Origin: Bacteroidales bacterium | Lineage (GTDB): Bacteria; Bacteroidota; Bacteroidia; Bacteroidales; Bacteroidaceae | DNA length: 48,507 bases | Assembly: GCA_030528715.1 (NCBI GenBank) | Contig: JAUMYJ010000012.1 | Coordinates: 1 to 48,507 of the forward strand | Direction: 5' to 3' | Shown here: in pieces, positions 33,349 to 42,226 of the stretch | Position numbering within the stretch: position 1 is the stretch's first letter | Layout: the number at the start of each line of letters is the position of its first letter | The notes under the pieces: model-generated | Seen by the model: the letters and a program-made list of their open reading frames with translations, nothing else | What the model was told of the DNA's origin: nothing | Databases searched by the model: none | Translations under genes and position numbers: made by a program

Positions 33349-35748
33349 TTATTTTACAACTGTTTTTTGACCATCAATTACATATACACCACTACCAAGT
33401 ACATCACGACGTGTACCTAAATAGCGACCATTGAGATCGTAGATACGGCTCTGCTCAGGATTATTAGCATCAAGCAACTCCATTTTCTGAATTCCAGTAG
33501 TCGTATCAAAGGCAATAGCAAGCGTTTTAGGAGCACTTGAAGCTACTACGGTAGTATTCTTCAAATGTGCACGAAGGGGTTGTGGGCGACGCGTACCACC
33601 ATCGTACGTCTTCCAGAAGTTAGATAACAAGCCATACAAACCCTCATCAGCCGCCTGCTTGATAGTACGCCATTGGAATGTACCGATGTACTTCCAATCA
33701 CCTGAGGTCGCAGTGGCCTCAACATCATGGCCTGGTATATATTTCTTTACGGTTTGCTCCGTAGATACCGACGTAGTAATGGCACTACCCTTACCCACAA
33801 TGAGATAAGGCTTTTGAGCTTCGAGATAAGTATCCGTAGTAGGTACAAACGTAGCTACAATACCTTCAACCGTTGTCGCGGCAAACTCATACACATCTGC
33901 ATTGGTAGGTAGTGGAGCCGTATAAGGCATGTACCACGTATAAGCACGATTATTGACACCAGCAATTTGGCGTGTATTATTCACTTGCTTAGCCTTGAAA
34001 GCGTAGGGGATATTTATCTCCCACTTCATCGCAGCATTTGAGTTAAGGTTAGGCATACCATCAACATAACGCGTCAGTGTGTCATCGCTCACGTAGTAAT
34101 CGCTCGTTGTGAAAGCAGACCCATCATAATTGATAAGGTTGCGTGCTTCGGTCGTATAGCCTTGTGGCCAATATTTGAGTGTGAAAGTATTTGGAACACT
34201 CGTAGCCATAGCTGTCAGCTTGTCTTCTGCAAAGTTTTGTCCATCATGTATATCAATATATTCCATGTTGTCCGTACTTGCGAACATACCATTAGCATTC
34301 GTCAGTGCAGCACCACTAAATGCGTTGAGGTCAAGTGTTTTGAGGTACCTACAGCCACCAAACATAAAGCCCATATTAGTTACAGAGGCTGTATTCCAAT
34401 TGCGGAGATCTAGATCGCGCAATTGCTCGCAGAGGTGGAACATCGCATACATGTCTTTTACCTTAGCCGTATTAAATTGGGCTACATCAAGCACCTTTAC
34501 CTGCTTCAAGCCATTAAACATATCAGCCATGTTGGTTACTTCGGGTGTGCGGAAGGTAGAAACATTCAGCTCTGTCAATGTTGAGCAGTTTTTGAACATT
34601 TCCTTCATGCTCTTCACCTGCTCTGTATTAAAGTGAGCCACATCAAGTGTCACAAACGTAGAGCAGTTTCTAAACATAGCCTCCATATCGGTAACCTTTA
34701 CCGTGTTAAAGTTTGAAAGGTTAGGCGTTTGTAGATTGCCACAATCTCTAAACATACCCTTCATGTTCGTGACTTCGTCTGTCTTGAAGTTTGCACCTGT
34801 AAAATCAAGTGAAGTCAGTGCCTTACAGTCACCAAACATGAAGTCCATACGCTTTACTTTACGCGTATCAAAGTTACGAATGTCTACTTGTGGCAACCTA
34901 TGGCAAGCATGGAACATTGAGTACATATCAAGTACCTCACTTGTATTAAAGTTAGATACATCAAGCATAGTGAGTTTCTTACACTCTCTAAACATGTAGC
35001 TCATGTCTTTCACTTTGGCTGTGTTGAAGTTTGTCACGTCAAGACTCGTCACGTTTTCGCACAGATAAAACATGGCGTGCATATTTGTAACGCTTTCAGT
35101 ATTGAAGCCAGAAACATCAATTACAGGCAGCTTCTTACAACCAAAGAACATAAACTTCATACTCTGAACCTTATCTGTTTCGAGAGCAGCAGTGTTGAGT
35201 GTGTTGAGCTCATAGCAGTTACCAAACATATTTTCCATACTGGTAACGTTCTCGGTATTCCAGCCATCAATATTGAGACTTTGCAGCTTATGGCAGTCGT
35301 AGAACATGGCATACATTGTTGTCACATGGCTAGTATTAAAATTTGTAACATCAATGTTAGTCAGTTTTTGGCAATCACGAAACAGCTCCTGCATACCAGT
35401 TACACCAGTAGTTTTAAGGTTGTTTAGACCCTCAATAGCTGTCACTTTGGTAAAACCATTGAAGAGGCTATTTAGCGTAGGTAGTGTGTGATCGAGCATT
35501 GAGGCATCTATTACTATGCGTGTTGTGCTTGCGAGTAAGCTAGCTTTGGCTTTTTGCCCATCTACGATACGCTCCGAATCCGTCACAGGATTATCGCCGA
35601 TAGTGCTAGGCACGTTATGGCTGTAGACATAGGTTGTCGTTTGATTAGCCGCTGTGTATGCACGAAACGCAGCTTTTTGTGCATACGCTAACTGCAACGA
35701 GCAGAGGCTTACAACGAGCAACCAGAAAAAGTGTAGTCTTTGCTTCAT
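33349..35748 (-). CDS. BspA-like (DUF285) repeat surface protein
   Basis: The 799-residue protein has a signal peptide (to LAYAQ, 24). About fifteen tandem repeats of roughly 23 residues follow (about 95-480), of the form DVTNFNTSHVTTMYAMFYDC. Thirteen repeats end in Cys at the same position, making a cysteine ladder along the solenoid. After a beta-rich region (about 500-740) the C-terminus reads RIYDLNGRYLGTRRD then GSGVYVIDGQKTVVK, which resembles a short type A sorting domain for type IX secretion. BspA-like proteins bind host matrix or other bacteria; the ligand here is unknown. It has a complete promoter and is followed by a small gene of unknown function. Confidence 0.9.
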   Translation of the reverse strand: MKQRLHFFWLLVVSLCSLQLAYAQKAAFRAYTAANQTTTYVYSHNVPSTIGDNPVTDSERIVDGQKAKASLLASTTRIVIDASMLDHTLPTLNSLFNGFTKVTAIEGLNNLKTTGVTGMQELFRDCQKLTNIDVTNFNTSHVTTMYAMFYDCHKLQSLNIDGWNTENVTSMENMFGNCYELNTLNTAALETDKVQSMKFMFFGCKKLPVIDVSGFNTESVTNMHAMFYLCENVTSLDVTNFNTAKVKDMSYMFRECKKLTMLDVSNFNTSEVLDMYSMFHACHRLPQVDIRNFDTRKVKRMDFMFGDCKALTSLDFTGANFKTDEVTNMKGMFRDCGNLQTPNLSNFNTVKVTDMEAMFRNCSTFVTLDVAHFNTEQVKSMKEMFKNCSTLTELNVSTFRTPEVTNMADMFNGLKQVKVLDVAQFNTAKVKDMYAMFHLCEQLRDLDLRNWNTASVTNMGFMFGGCRYLKTLDLNAFSGAALTNANGMFASTDNMEYIDIHDGQNFAEDKLTAMATSVPNTFTLKYWPQGYTTEARNLINYDGSAFTTSDYYVSDDTLTRYVDGMPNLNSNAAMKWEINIPYAFKAKQVNNTRQIAGVNNRAYTWYMPYTAPLPTNADVYEFAATTVEGIVATFVPTTDTYLEAQKPYLIVGKGSAITTSVSTEQTVKKYIPGHDVEATATSGDWKYIGTFQWRTIKQAADEGLYGLLSNFWKTYDGGTRRPQPLRAHLKNTTVVASSAPKTLAIAFDTTTGIQKMELLDANNPEQSRIYDLNGRYLGTRRDVLGSGVYVIDGQKTVVK

Positions 35749-35852
35749 AAGTTGTTCTGTTAGTTTATAAAAGATTATTTTTTCATTCTCAAAATAGCCA
35801 TGCTATGCACCACACTACATATTATTAGATAGTACAAAACAAAAGCGAGTTG

Positions 35853-35883
35853 CAAATTTACATCAAATACATGACACTACCAA
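35853..35883 (-). promoter_or_regulatory. Promoter of the BspA-like operon
   Basis: On the minus strand TTG (35883-35881), a 20-base spacer and TAAATTTG (35860-35853) form a complete Bacteroidota promoter. It leaves a 5' leader of about 100 bases. Confidence 0.75.
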
Positions 35884-36069
35884 ACTTACCGACAAGCATC
35901 AACAATTAACATTGCACAATCTATCCACATAAGACAAGACGCTTTCCTTTGCAGCTTTACCGCTTTTATCGTTCAAAATACCCAAGCTTTATCGTTCTAG
36001 GCATTTATCTTCGATAGCTACACTTCTTTTGAGCAAGTAGGTTGTAAGCATTATCTTAGGTTAGTTGCC
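35884..36069. other. Short intergenic stretch upstream of the BspA-like promoter
   Basis: It contains two TTATCGTTC copies 23 bases apart (35966 and 35989) just upstream of the BspA-like promoter and downstream of the thiamine pyrophosphokinase stop. No gene is seen; the repeats may be regulatory but nothing more can be said. Confidence 0.35.
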
Positions 36070-36714
36070 CTATACTTCTTCTAGCACCACATAGAGCAAA
36101 TACACCCCATCGGCCATGATACTAAAAGGCGTAGCGATTGTACGATTAAGTGTGCCTTGCCATAGTGCATTAAGGTTATATAGCGGATATTCCAACCCTA
36201 TACTAGCTAAACGTTTAGCTCCGAAATTAAATACCGACACACGTGTCCCTATGGGCATATCAAACCGCTGCGTGCCACAACACGCTACAAAGAGGCCATG
36301 CTCTGTAAGCAATCCTGCCGTAGTAATACCTTGCTGAGTATGGTGTGCTAATAAAGCGATATTACCTAAGGTGTGGTCTTCACGCTGCCCTGCTGCTCCA
36401 AGTATTAGGGGACGTGCATAGCCATTAGCCACTGACCAACACAGGGCTTTGGTGAGGTCGTTCGTCTCTTGTTCGGCCACACAACACATACGACTAGACA
36501 GATGCTCACGCAGTCTTGGATCTAAGCTGTCGCCATCGCCCACGATAGCGATAGGCACTCCTCCCTCAGCCACAAACCGATTAGCCGCACCATCACAACA
36601 CACCACTGGCAATGTGTGTAGATAGTGTAGTGCCAAAGGATTTGTAGGATAAGTACCATTGGCCAACACTGCGACATCAGGCTGACCGATAAGGCGCTCT
36701 AAAACAGCGATCAT
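36070..36714 (-). CDS. Thiamine pyrophosphokinase
   Basis: The 214-residue protein has the bacterial thiamine pyrophosphokinase motifs in order: VVCCDGAANRF (37-47), IAIVGDGDSLDP (55-66), EQETNDLTKALCW and LGAAGQREDHTLGNIALL. The C-terminal domain follows. It transfers pyrophosphate from ATP to thiamine, giving the active cofactor TPP. It is the last gene of an operon with a PnuT transporter and a TonB-dependent receptor under a TPP riboswitch. This fits salvage of external thiamine: outer-membrane uptake, inner-membrane uptake, then trapping by phosphorylation. Confidence 0.94.
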   Translation of the reverse strand: MIAVLERLIGQPDVAVLANGTYPTNPLALHYLHTLPVVCCDGAANRFVAEGGVPIAIVGDGDSLDPRLREHLSSRMCCVAEQETNDLTKALCWSVANGYARPLILGAAGQREDHTLGNIALLAHHTQQGITTAGLLTEHGLFVACCGTQRFDMPIGTRVSVFNFGAKRLASIGLEYPLYNLNALWQGTLNRTIATPFSIMADGVYLLYVVLEEV

Positions 36715-36791
36715 AAAACTTCTATTACACCTAGCATACTAGGCTATGCGCTCCTAGCCTTGCCAAGCTGCCTCACAACTTAACGACTAAC

Positions 36792-37445
36792 TTAGGACAT
36801 GGTGCTAAGCTCTGCATAGTTTTCTTCTTCTTCTTCTGCCCGCTGCATGAGGGCAAGCCACTTATAATAACCCCACACCGCAATAATCGTATATAGGCCA
36901 TAGAGAGCAGCTGTGAAATAAAGCCCTTTGTAAATGTATAACCCCGTACACACCGCATCTACGGCTACCCAGGCGAGCCACTGCTCTACATACTTTTTCG
37001 CTAGCATCCACGTGGCTACAATACTTACGGCTGTGGTGAAAGCATCAAGCCACACTACATTACTATCGGTTAGTGTTAGCACACCACCTATCGCAAGCCA
37101 TAACATACTCGTAATAACAGCCAGCCATGGCCACAGCGACAGTGGTGTACGCTTGATGGGGTGTGTATGCTTAGTACGTTTACGACCAAAGCCCCACAAG
37201 GCCAAGCCATAAATACCCGCCAAAATATAATAGACCTGCATACCAAAATCGGCATATAAGCCCGCTTGAAAGTAGACTACCACATAGATACAAGGCATCA
37301 CAAAGCCTGCCAGCCAAAGGTAGATACTAGCACGCCATTCTAGCCAAAGGTATAGCACACCCACCAACGTGCCTACGACTTCGAGCACATTGTGCGTAAC
37401 GTAATGAGCCAGTTGGTGGGTGAGTTCTAAAAGGAGTTGTTGCAT
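36792..37445 (-). CDS. pnuT: PnuC-family transporter, thiamine type (PnuT)
   Basis: The 217-residue protein has about seven hydrophobic helices. The PnuC-family pattern is present: LEVVGTLVGVLYLWLEWR near the N-terminus, LYADFGMQVYYILAGIYG in the middle and WVAVDAVCTGLYIYKGL later. PnuC relatives carry nicotinamide riboside. Next to thiamine pyrophosphokinase and under a TPP riboswitch the family member is PnuT, which imports thiamine by facilitated diffusion. The gene follows the receptor gene by 10 bases and precedes the kinase gene by 77. Confidence 0.92.
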   Translation of the reverse strand: MQQLLLELTHQLAHYVTHNVLEVVGTLVGVLYLWLEWRASIYLWLAGFVMPCIYVVVYFQAGLYADFGMQVYYILAGIYGLALWGFGRKRTKHTHPIKRTPLSLWPWLAVITSMLWLAIGGVLTLTDSNVVWLDAFTTAVSIVATWMLAKKYVEQWLAWVAVDAVCTGLYIYKGLYFTAALYGLYTIIAVWGYYKWLALMQRAEEEEENYAELSTMS

Positions 37446-37455
37446 CGTTACGTGC

Positions 37456-39651
37456 TTAGAAGCGTATGCGGATATGCGCTAAGAAGTTACGGCCTGCCAT
37501 AGGGTAGAAGCGCGCTGTGTTATTCAGCGAAAAGTCAGCATTATAGCTACTATAAGCATAGCCATTCGTTTCATAGCGTGTATTGAAGATATTATACATC
37601 GTAACACCCAATACGCACTGCTTGGCCCAGCGCAATGGTAAGCTATACTCTGCGTTTAAGTGGCTTACACAATAGGCATCAAGACTATTCTCACGCTGTT
37701 GTGTATTGTCAAGGTATTGACGCCCTACATACTGCGTAGTCAGCGCCGTAGAGAAACGACCAAATGTCGCGCTGAAACTATTGTTGGCTACGACCGAAGG
37801 CGACATAGCAATAGTCGTTTTCCCGAGTGCAAAGCCCTTGTAATTTTCCCACGTAGCCTCATCGGGAATATAGGCTATATAATCCTTGATTTTGTTTTGA
37901 GAAAACGTAGCATTAGCCTCCCACATGAGCCATTTCGTAAGCTTAGCGGCAGCCGTTAGCTCTACACCTGTACGGTAGCTATTGGCTACATTCTCTTGCA
38001 CAGCTTCGCCTATTTCATTGATTTGTCCAGTAAGTACTAGCTGGTCTTTGTAGTCCATATAGTAGAGGTTGAGGCCGAAGCGCACAGTGGGTAGTGTAAG
38101 CTGATAGCCCAACTCGTAGTCGGTAAGACGTTCAGGACGTGCCACGCGGCTTAGATACCCCTCTACAATGCCATCGTGTGTTGGCTCGCGACGTGCGACG
38201 GCTACCGATGCATAGAGACGGTTGGCTTTATTAAGTTGGTAGTTTATCCCCGCTTTGGGATTAAAGAAGTGATAATTGAGGTCATACTTCATAACCTCTG
38301 TACCACGCTTATCGCTCGTACCATCAATAGTATAATGTAACTGACGGTATTGCAAATCAGCATAAAAGCCCACACCATTAGCAAGCGTATAAGTAGCTCG
38401 ACCATAGACGTTGCCATCAGTTTTACGCCCTGTGTGGTCGTAGTAGCGCTGTCCTCTATGGTAAGGTAGTGTATAGCCTACGGCTTGGTGCACCTCTCCG
38501 TAGTGATCGCCAACATAACGATTGACAGCACCGCCCAGCGTAGCATCAAGAGCACCTTGCTGGTAGTTAAGCGAGAACACAGCACCCCAAAAATCATTAT
38601 CAAGCACCTTACGGCGGATAATATCGCCTTTCTTGGTCGGCACACCATTGACCAAGTTATCGGCCAAGCCATAGGCTTTATACTTACGTCCCTGCTTATA
38701 TTCTTCATAATAGCCGTGACCTTTCGTATAGTGTAGGCCTGCGTTAAGCGTTAATGCATCGCTCAGAGCTTGACGCAGTGTAAGATGGTGATGAAACTGG
38801 CGATACACATCGTTTTGGTCGGCATAAAAAGTTACAGAGCCGTCAGCGTGCTTGATGCGCCCATTGGGGTTATACTTTCGATCCGTGTCTAGTTGTTTGC
38901 GACTGATGCCGTCCCAAGCATGATAGGTTTTCTCACCACCACCAAAGGCTATAAACTTAATGGTCGTACCACCATTAAAATAGCCTACCTGTGCTAAATA
39001 AGACAAGAGGTTAGCACTCGCACGATCACGATAGCCATCACTCGTAATGTGCGACAAGCGGCCACTGGCAGCCCAGTGCTTGGCAAAACTACCCGAACCA
39101 AATTCGAGCGTATACTTACCCGTAGCATACGACCCTTGTGACAAGGCTGCCTCTACAAACGGAGTTGCAGGGATACCCTCTGTCTGCAAGTCTATCGTAG
39201 CGCCAAAGGCTGCTGCACCATTGGTTGAGGTGCCAGCACCGCGTTGCACTTGGATACTACTTAGCGACGAGGCCAAATCACCCATATTTACCCAAAACAC
39301 ACCATGGCTTTCTGAGTCGTTAATCGGTATGCCATTGGCCGTCACATTGATGCGTGTAGGATCCGTACCACGCACACGAATGCCCGTATAGCCAATAGCA
39401 TTGCCTGCATCGCTCGTGGTAGTAATAGAGGGGAGAGTAGATAGCAAGAAGGGAATGTCTTGCCCTACGTTGGCACGCACAAGCGCGCGCTTGCCTAGCT
39501 CACTATAAGCCACAGGCGTTTTACTGTTGGCACGCGTAGCCGTAACTTGCGCTTCTTGCAGCGCAATAGTTGTGGTATCGGCCGTTTGAGCATAGGCCGA
39601 AACCGAGGCAGCCACTAGGCTGCCAAGCACAAAAATGCTTTGCTGTTTCAT
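37456..39651 (-). CDS. TonB-dependent outer-membrane receptor, probably for thiamine
   Basis: The 731-residue protein has a signal peptide (ending AYAQT, about 22), then a TonB-box/plug region (ALQEAQVTATRANSKTPVAY, then GIRVRGTDPTRINVTANGI and SIQVQRGAGTSTNGAAAFGA). A 22-strand-type barrel ends in HIRIRF. It lacks the extra N-terminal domain of SusC proteins and has no SusD partner, so it is a classical vitamin-type receptor. The TPP riboswitch in its leader and the following pnuT and thiamine pyrophosphokinase genes make thiamine or a thiamine derivative the likely cargo. Confidence 0.93.
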   Translation of the reverse strand: MKQQSIFVLGSLVAASVSAYAQTADTTTIALQEAQVTATRANSKTPVAYSELGKRALVRANVGQDIPFLLSTLPSITTTSDAGNAIGYTGIRVRGTDPTRINVTANGIPINDSESHGVFWVNMGDLASSLSSIQVQRGAGTSTNGAAAFGATIDLQTEGIPATPFVEAALSQGSYATGKYTLEFGSGSFAKHWAASGRLSHITSDGYRDRASANLLSYLAQVGYFNGGTTIKFIAFGGGEKTYHAWDGISRKQLDTDRKYNPNGRIKHADGSVTFYADQNDVYRQFHHHLTLRQALSDALTLNAGLHYTKGHGYYEEYKQGRKYKAYGLADNLVNGVPTKKGDIIRRKVLDNDFWGAVFSLNYQQGALDATLGGAVNRYVGDHYGEVHQAVGYTLPYHRGQRYYDHTGRKTDGNVYGRATYTLANGVGFYADLQYRQLHYTIDGTSDKRGTEVMKYDLNYHFFNPKAGINYQLNKANRLYASVAVARREPTHDGIVEGYLSRVARPERLTDYELGYQLTLPTVRFGLNLYYMDYKDQLVLTGQINEIGEAVQENVANSYRTGVELTAAAKLTKWLMWEANATFSQNKIKDYIAYIPDEATWENYKGFALGKTTIAMSPSVVANNSFSATFGRFSTALTTQYVGRQYLDNTQQRENSLDAYCVSHLNAEYSLPLRWAKQCVLGVTMYNIFNTRYETNGYAYSSYNADFSLNNTARFYPMAGRNFLAHIRIRF

Positions 39652-39675
39652 GAACTCTGTATAACTTAAAAAATT

Positions 39676-39760
39676 TCACTACGCCGGCATTATCCGGATC
39701 AGTTGCAGGGTATAATCTCAGCCCACGCCTGTCGATGACGTAAATAAGGCACCCCCTTAT
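39676..39760 (-). promoter_or_regulatory. TPP (THI-box) riboswitch
   Basis: The minus strand reads GGGGGTGCC, then GGCTGAGATTATACCC, then CTGATCCGGATAATGCCGGC and GTAGTGA. This is the conserved TPP aptamer order (GGGGTGCC, GGCTGAGA, ACCC, CTGATCTGGATAATGCCAGC, GTAGGGA) with two compensating changes in the last stem. It starts just after the promoter and ends 25 bases before the receptor start codon. That position favours control of translation initiation, since there is no room for a separate terminator. High TPP should turn the thiamine uptake operon off. Confidence 0.96.
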
Positions 39761-39771
39761 ACGAGATAGTG

Positions 39772-39802
39772 CAAAGTTAATACTTTTTAGCGAAACAGCC
39801 AA
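39772..39802 (-). promoter_or_regulatory. Promoter of the thiamine salvage operon
   Basis: On the minus strand TTG (39802-39800), a 20-base spacer and TAACTTTG (39779-39772) form a complete Bacteroidota promoter. The transcript would start just before the TPP aptamer. Confidence 0.85.
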
Positions 39803-39882
39803 ACCTTCTGCTCTAAACCATAGAGCTCTGGTATGCATTGCATACAAAATTTCGGCACAACACTTCCGAGTAGTTAAAGCAA

Positions 39883-39979
39883 AACCTTGTTTGACGTCTT
39901 CGGACAAATGGCTAAAGTCTTCGGACATTTGTCTGAGGACTTCAAACCAATGGTCAAAGTCTTCGTACAAAGCTTTACG
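39883..39979. repeat. Array of imperfect 21-bp tandem units with central octamers
   Basis: Four 21-bp units start at 39896, 39917, 39938 and 39959, each opening with GTCTTCGG or a close variant and carrying an octamer eight bases in (ACAAATGG, ACATTTGT, ACCAATGG, ACAAAGCT). A diverged octamer AACCTTGT lies one period upstream at 39883. Units one and two contain GACAAATG and its complement CATTTGTC. The octamer-plus-13-base-spacer layout is the same as in the array near 7.0 kb. The element lies between ribD and the thiamine operon promoter. Confidence 0.7.
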
Positions 39980-40002
39980 TAATAGCACCAAGAAAGCCAA
40001 AT

Positions 40003-40047
40003 CATTTGGAGAGCCGTATCGCGGTAAATGATACAGCTCTCCAAATG
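40003..40047 (-). terminator. Terminator hairpin after ribD
   Basis: An 18-bp stem with one mismatch (40003-40020 with 40030-40047, CATTTGGAGAGC type) and a nine-base loop lies 29 bases after the ribD stop. No strong T-run follows, though GATTTGGCTTTCTT comes after it on the minus strand. Confidence 0.6.
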
Positions 40048-40076
40048 AAGACTTAATACGATTATCCGCGTAAATC

Positions 40077-41141
40077 TTAGCGTTGCAAACTAAACTCCGT
40101 GTTATCATAGTGTATCACAGGCACACCCCATAGTGTAGTATGCTCGGCAGGTGTACCAGCAGGCACGTGGGGTGCTGCTACGCCTTGGCCTAGCAACATA
40201 GATGCATGCTCAACATAAGCCTCGTCCCACAAGCCCGTATTCAAGAAAGCTTGCAACACACGCGCTCCCCCCTCTACCATCAACCGCTGAATACCACGCA
40301 CATGCAAATCTGCCAGAAGCTCGGCAATACTGTTGGGCGCAGCAGCAAAGGCCACAGCAGGTGTACAATGGGCTATTGCCTCACCGTAAACAAGTGTAGG
40401 CTGGCCATCACTTAACAATTGCAAGGTATGGGGCAAAGTCGTACGACCTGCCAAAACGATACGCAAGGGCGATGTGCCATGCCAATAGCGCGTGTTGAGC
40501 CGTGGGTTGTCAAGCAAAGCCGTGCGACCACCAACCAAAATGGCGTCGTGCATGGCACGCATGTGGTGTACGTGCATAGTCGTATAGGTATTACTTAACT
40601 GAGCAGCAGGTGTCGTACTATCTGCACGCACGCCATCAAGATAGCCATCAGCCGATTGTGCCCATTTGAGCGTAACATAAGGTCGGCGCTCGGCATGGTA
40701 AGTAATAAAAACACGATTAAGTGCACGACATTGGTCTTCGAGCACACCCGTAGTAACCATAATACCAGCTGCACGGATATGTGCGATACCACGGCCACTG
40801 ACCTCGGCAAAAGGATCTACCATACCTACAACGACACGCTTGAAGCCCACATGTGTGATAAGCTCGCAGCAGGGGGGCGTGCGGCCATGGTGAGCACAAG
40901 GTTCTAGGTTGACATAGAGCGTACTATCGGGCAAAAGGTGACGCAAACGATCAGGAACAGCTGCAATAGCATTAACCTCGGCATGAGCCGTACCTACTTG
41001 GCGGTGATAACCCTCGCCCAAGATACGCCCCTCGTGCACCACGACTGCACCTACCATAGGGTTTGGTGGTGCACCCATACGGCCTCGCTCAGCAAGTTGC
41101 AGACAACGACACATCCATTTTTCGTCTTCATGCAGGCTCAT
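40077..41141 (-). CDS. ribD: Bifunctional riboflavin deaminase/reductase RibD
   Basis: The 354-residue protein has both RibD domains. The N-terminal deaminase shows PNPMVGAVVVHEG, the zinc motif TAHAEVNAIA and LEPCAHHGRTPPCCELI. The reductase domain begins near RPYVTLKWAQSADGYLDGV and includes ILVGGRTALLDNPRLNTR and MVEGGARVLQAFL. The enzyme deaminates and reduces the pyrimidine intermediate in riboflavin synthesis, in the cytoplasm with NADPH. It is transcribed divergently from prmC and ends at a hairpin terminator. No riboflavin (FMN) riboswitch is visible in the 47-base divergent gap. Confidence 0.97.
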   Translation of the reverse strand: MSLHEDEKWMCRCLQLAERGRMGAPPNPMVGAVVVHEGRILGEGYHRQVGTAHAEVNAIAAVPDRLRHLLPDSTLYVNLEPCAHHGRTPPCCELITHVGFKRVVVGMVDPFAEVSGRGIAHIRAAGIMVTTGVLEDQCRALNRVFITYHAERRPYVTLKWAQSADGYLDGVRADSTTPAAQLSNTYTTMHVHHMRAMHDAILVGGRTALLDNPRLNTRYWHGTSPLRIVLAGRTTLPHTLQLLSDGQPTLVYGEAIAHCTPAVAFAAAPNSIAELLADLHVRGIQRLMVEGGARVLQAFLNTGLWDEAYVEHASMLLGQGVAAPHVPAGTPAEHTTLWGVPVIHYDNTEFSLQR

Positions 41142-41158
41142 ATCTCGTTGTTTTTAAG

Positions 41159-41166
41159 TATTTTTG
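41159..41166 (+). promoter_or_regulatory. Possible -7 element (TATTTTTG) of prmC
   Basis: TATTTTTG fits TAnnTTTG and lies 22 bases before the chosen prmC start; a matching TTG at the right distance is not seen. It supports the start at 41189 over the longer frame from 41063, which would lie upstream of the promoter. Confidence 0.4.
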
Positions 41167-41188
41167 CTTATCAAAAAACATAGCATTG

Positions 41189-42079
41189 ATGGTAAACCAT
41201 TCGCGCATCTACACCTCAAAAGGCTTGAGCTGGCATACGCTATTACAACTCCTCGGCAAGCATTATGACACGCACGAAGCACGTGCCATAGGCCTACTCG
41301 TGCTGCAAAAAGCCTTTGACGTGCCAGCCATAGATGTTTATGCCGACAAAGTTAGACAATTTTCGGCAGACGAGCAGTGCCTTTTAGAAGATATATGCAC
41401 ACGTCTAGCCAACAACGAGCCTGTGCAATACGTATTAGGCGAAGCCGACTTTATGGGGCGTACTTTTGTCGTGAACAAAGGTGTGCTGATACCACGCATA
41501 GAAACCGAAACGCTCATTGAAGCTATCATAGGTACCTACGCGACACTTCCTCCTCCAGCACACATAGTAGATATATGTACAGGCTCTGGCATATTGGCCT
41601 GTACCCTAGCCAATAACTACCCTACGGCTAAGGTAGAGGGCTGGGACATATCGCCACAAGCGCTCGCCATAGCCCAGACCAATGGTCGGCATCACGCTCC
41701 ACACGTGACATGGCACACGATAGACGTCCTTTCAGACGAGGCCGCGAAGCATCTCCCGAAGGGGCTGAGTGGCTCACGCCTCATTGTGTGTAATCCACCC
41801 TACGTACTCGAACGCGAAGCTGAGGATATGGCTCCCCACGTACTCAACTACGAGCCCCATCTAGCACTCTTCGTACCCAACAATGACCCACTACGTTTCT
41901 ATCGCCGAGTCGTGCAGCTCACTGCACAAGCAAACGTCCCTACACACCTTTTCTTTGAAATCAATGAAGCCTACCCACACGAAGTCATGCAACTACTTGT
42001 ATCCGCAGGCTTTGTAGATGTAGCTTGCATCAAGGACCAATACAACAAGCCTCGTGTGGTATGGGGCAGATTACGATAA
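41189..42079 (+). CDS. prmC: Peptide chain release factor N5-glutamine methyltransferase
   Basis: The 296-residue protein has the PrmC/HemK layout. A helical N-domain precedes PVQYVLGEADFMGRTFVVNK and VLIPRIETETL. The SAM-binding VDICTGSGILACTLANNYP comes next, then the catalytic NPPY motif (LIVCNPPYVLERE). It methylates the glutamine of the GGQ motif in release factors, improving termination. I chose ATG 41189 because homology and the -7 element fit; the longer frame reads back into ribD. No release-factor gene is adjacent. The 546 bases downstream hold a transposase remnant and the dnaK terminator. Confidence 0.95.
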   Translation: MVNHSRIYTSKGLSWHTLLQLLGKHYDTHEARAIGLLVLQKAFDVPAIDVYADKVRQFSADEQCLLEDICTRLANNEPVQYVLGEADFMGRTFVVNKGVLIPRIETETLIEAIIGTYATLPPPAHIVDICTGSGILACTLANNYPTAKVEGWDISPQALAIAQTNGRHHAPHVTWHTIDVLSDEAAKHLPKGLSGSRLIVCNPPYVLEREAEDMAPHVLNYEPHLALFVPNNDPLRFYRRVVQLTAQANVPTHLFFEINEAYPHEVMQLLVSAGFVDVACIKDQYNKPRVVWGRLR

Positions 42080-42226
42080 CATGATATGACCTATTGTGTT
42101 TAGCATCGGTTTTATTACCACTTTGTGAAGCACAGGTAGGCTGTTTGCTGATAAGAGCTAAACGGCTGACTTTTGAGATACGACTACAAAAATGGACAGC
42201 ACCCCCATAGTTTTTTTGTACTCCTA

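Noticed and set aside
39521-40108. A 195-codon minus-strand frame between ribD and the thiamine receptor gene
   Set aside because: It runs through the ribD terminator hairpin, the 21-bp array, the thiamine promoter and TPP riboswitch, and then overlaps the receptor gene in another frame. It matches no family known to me.
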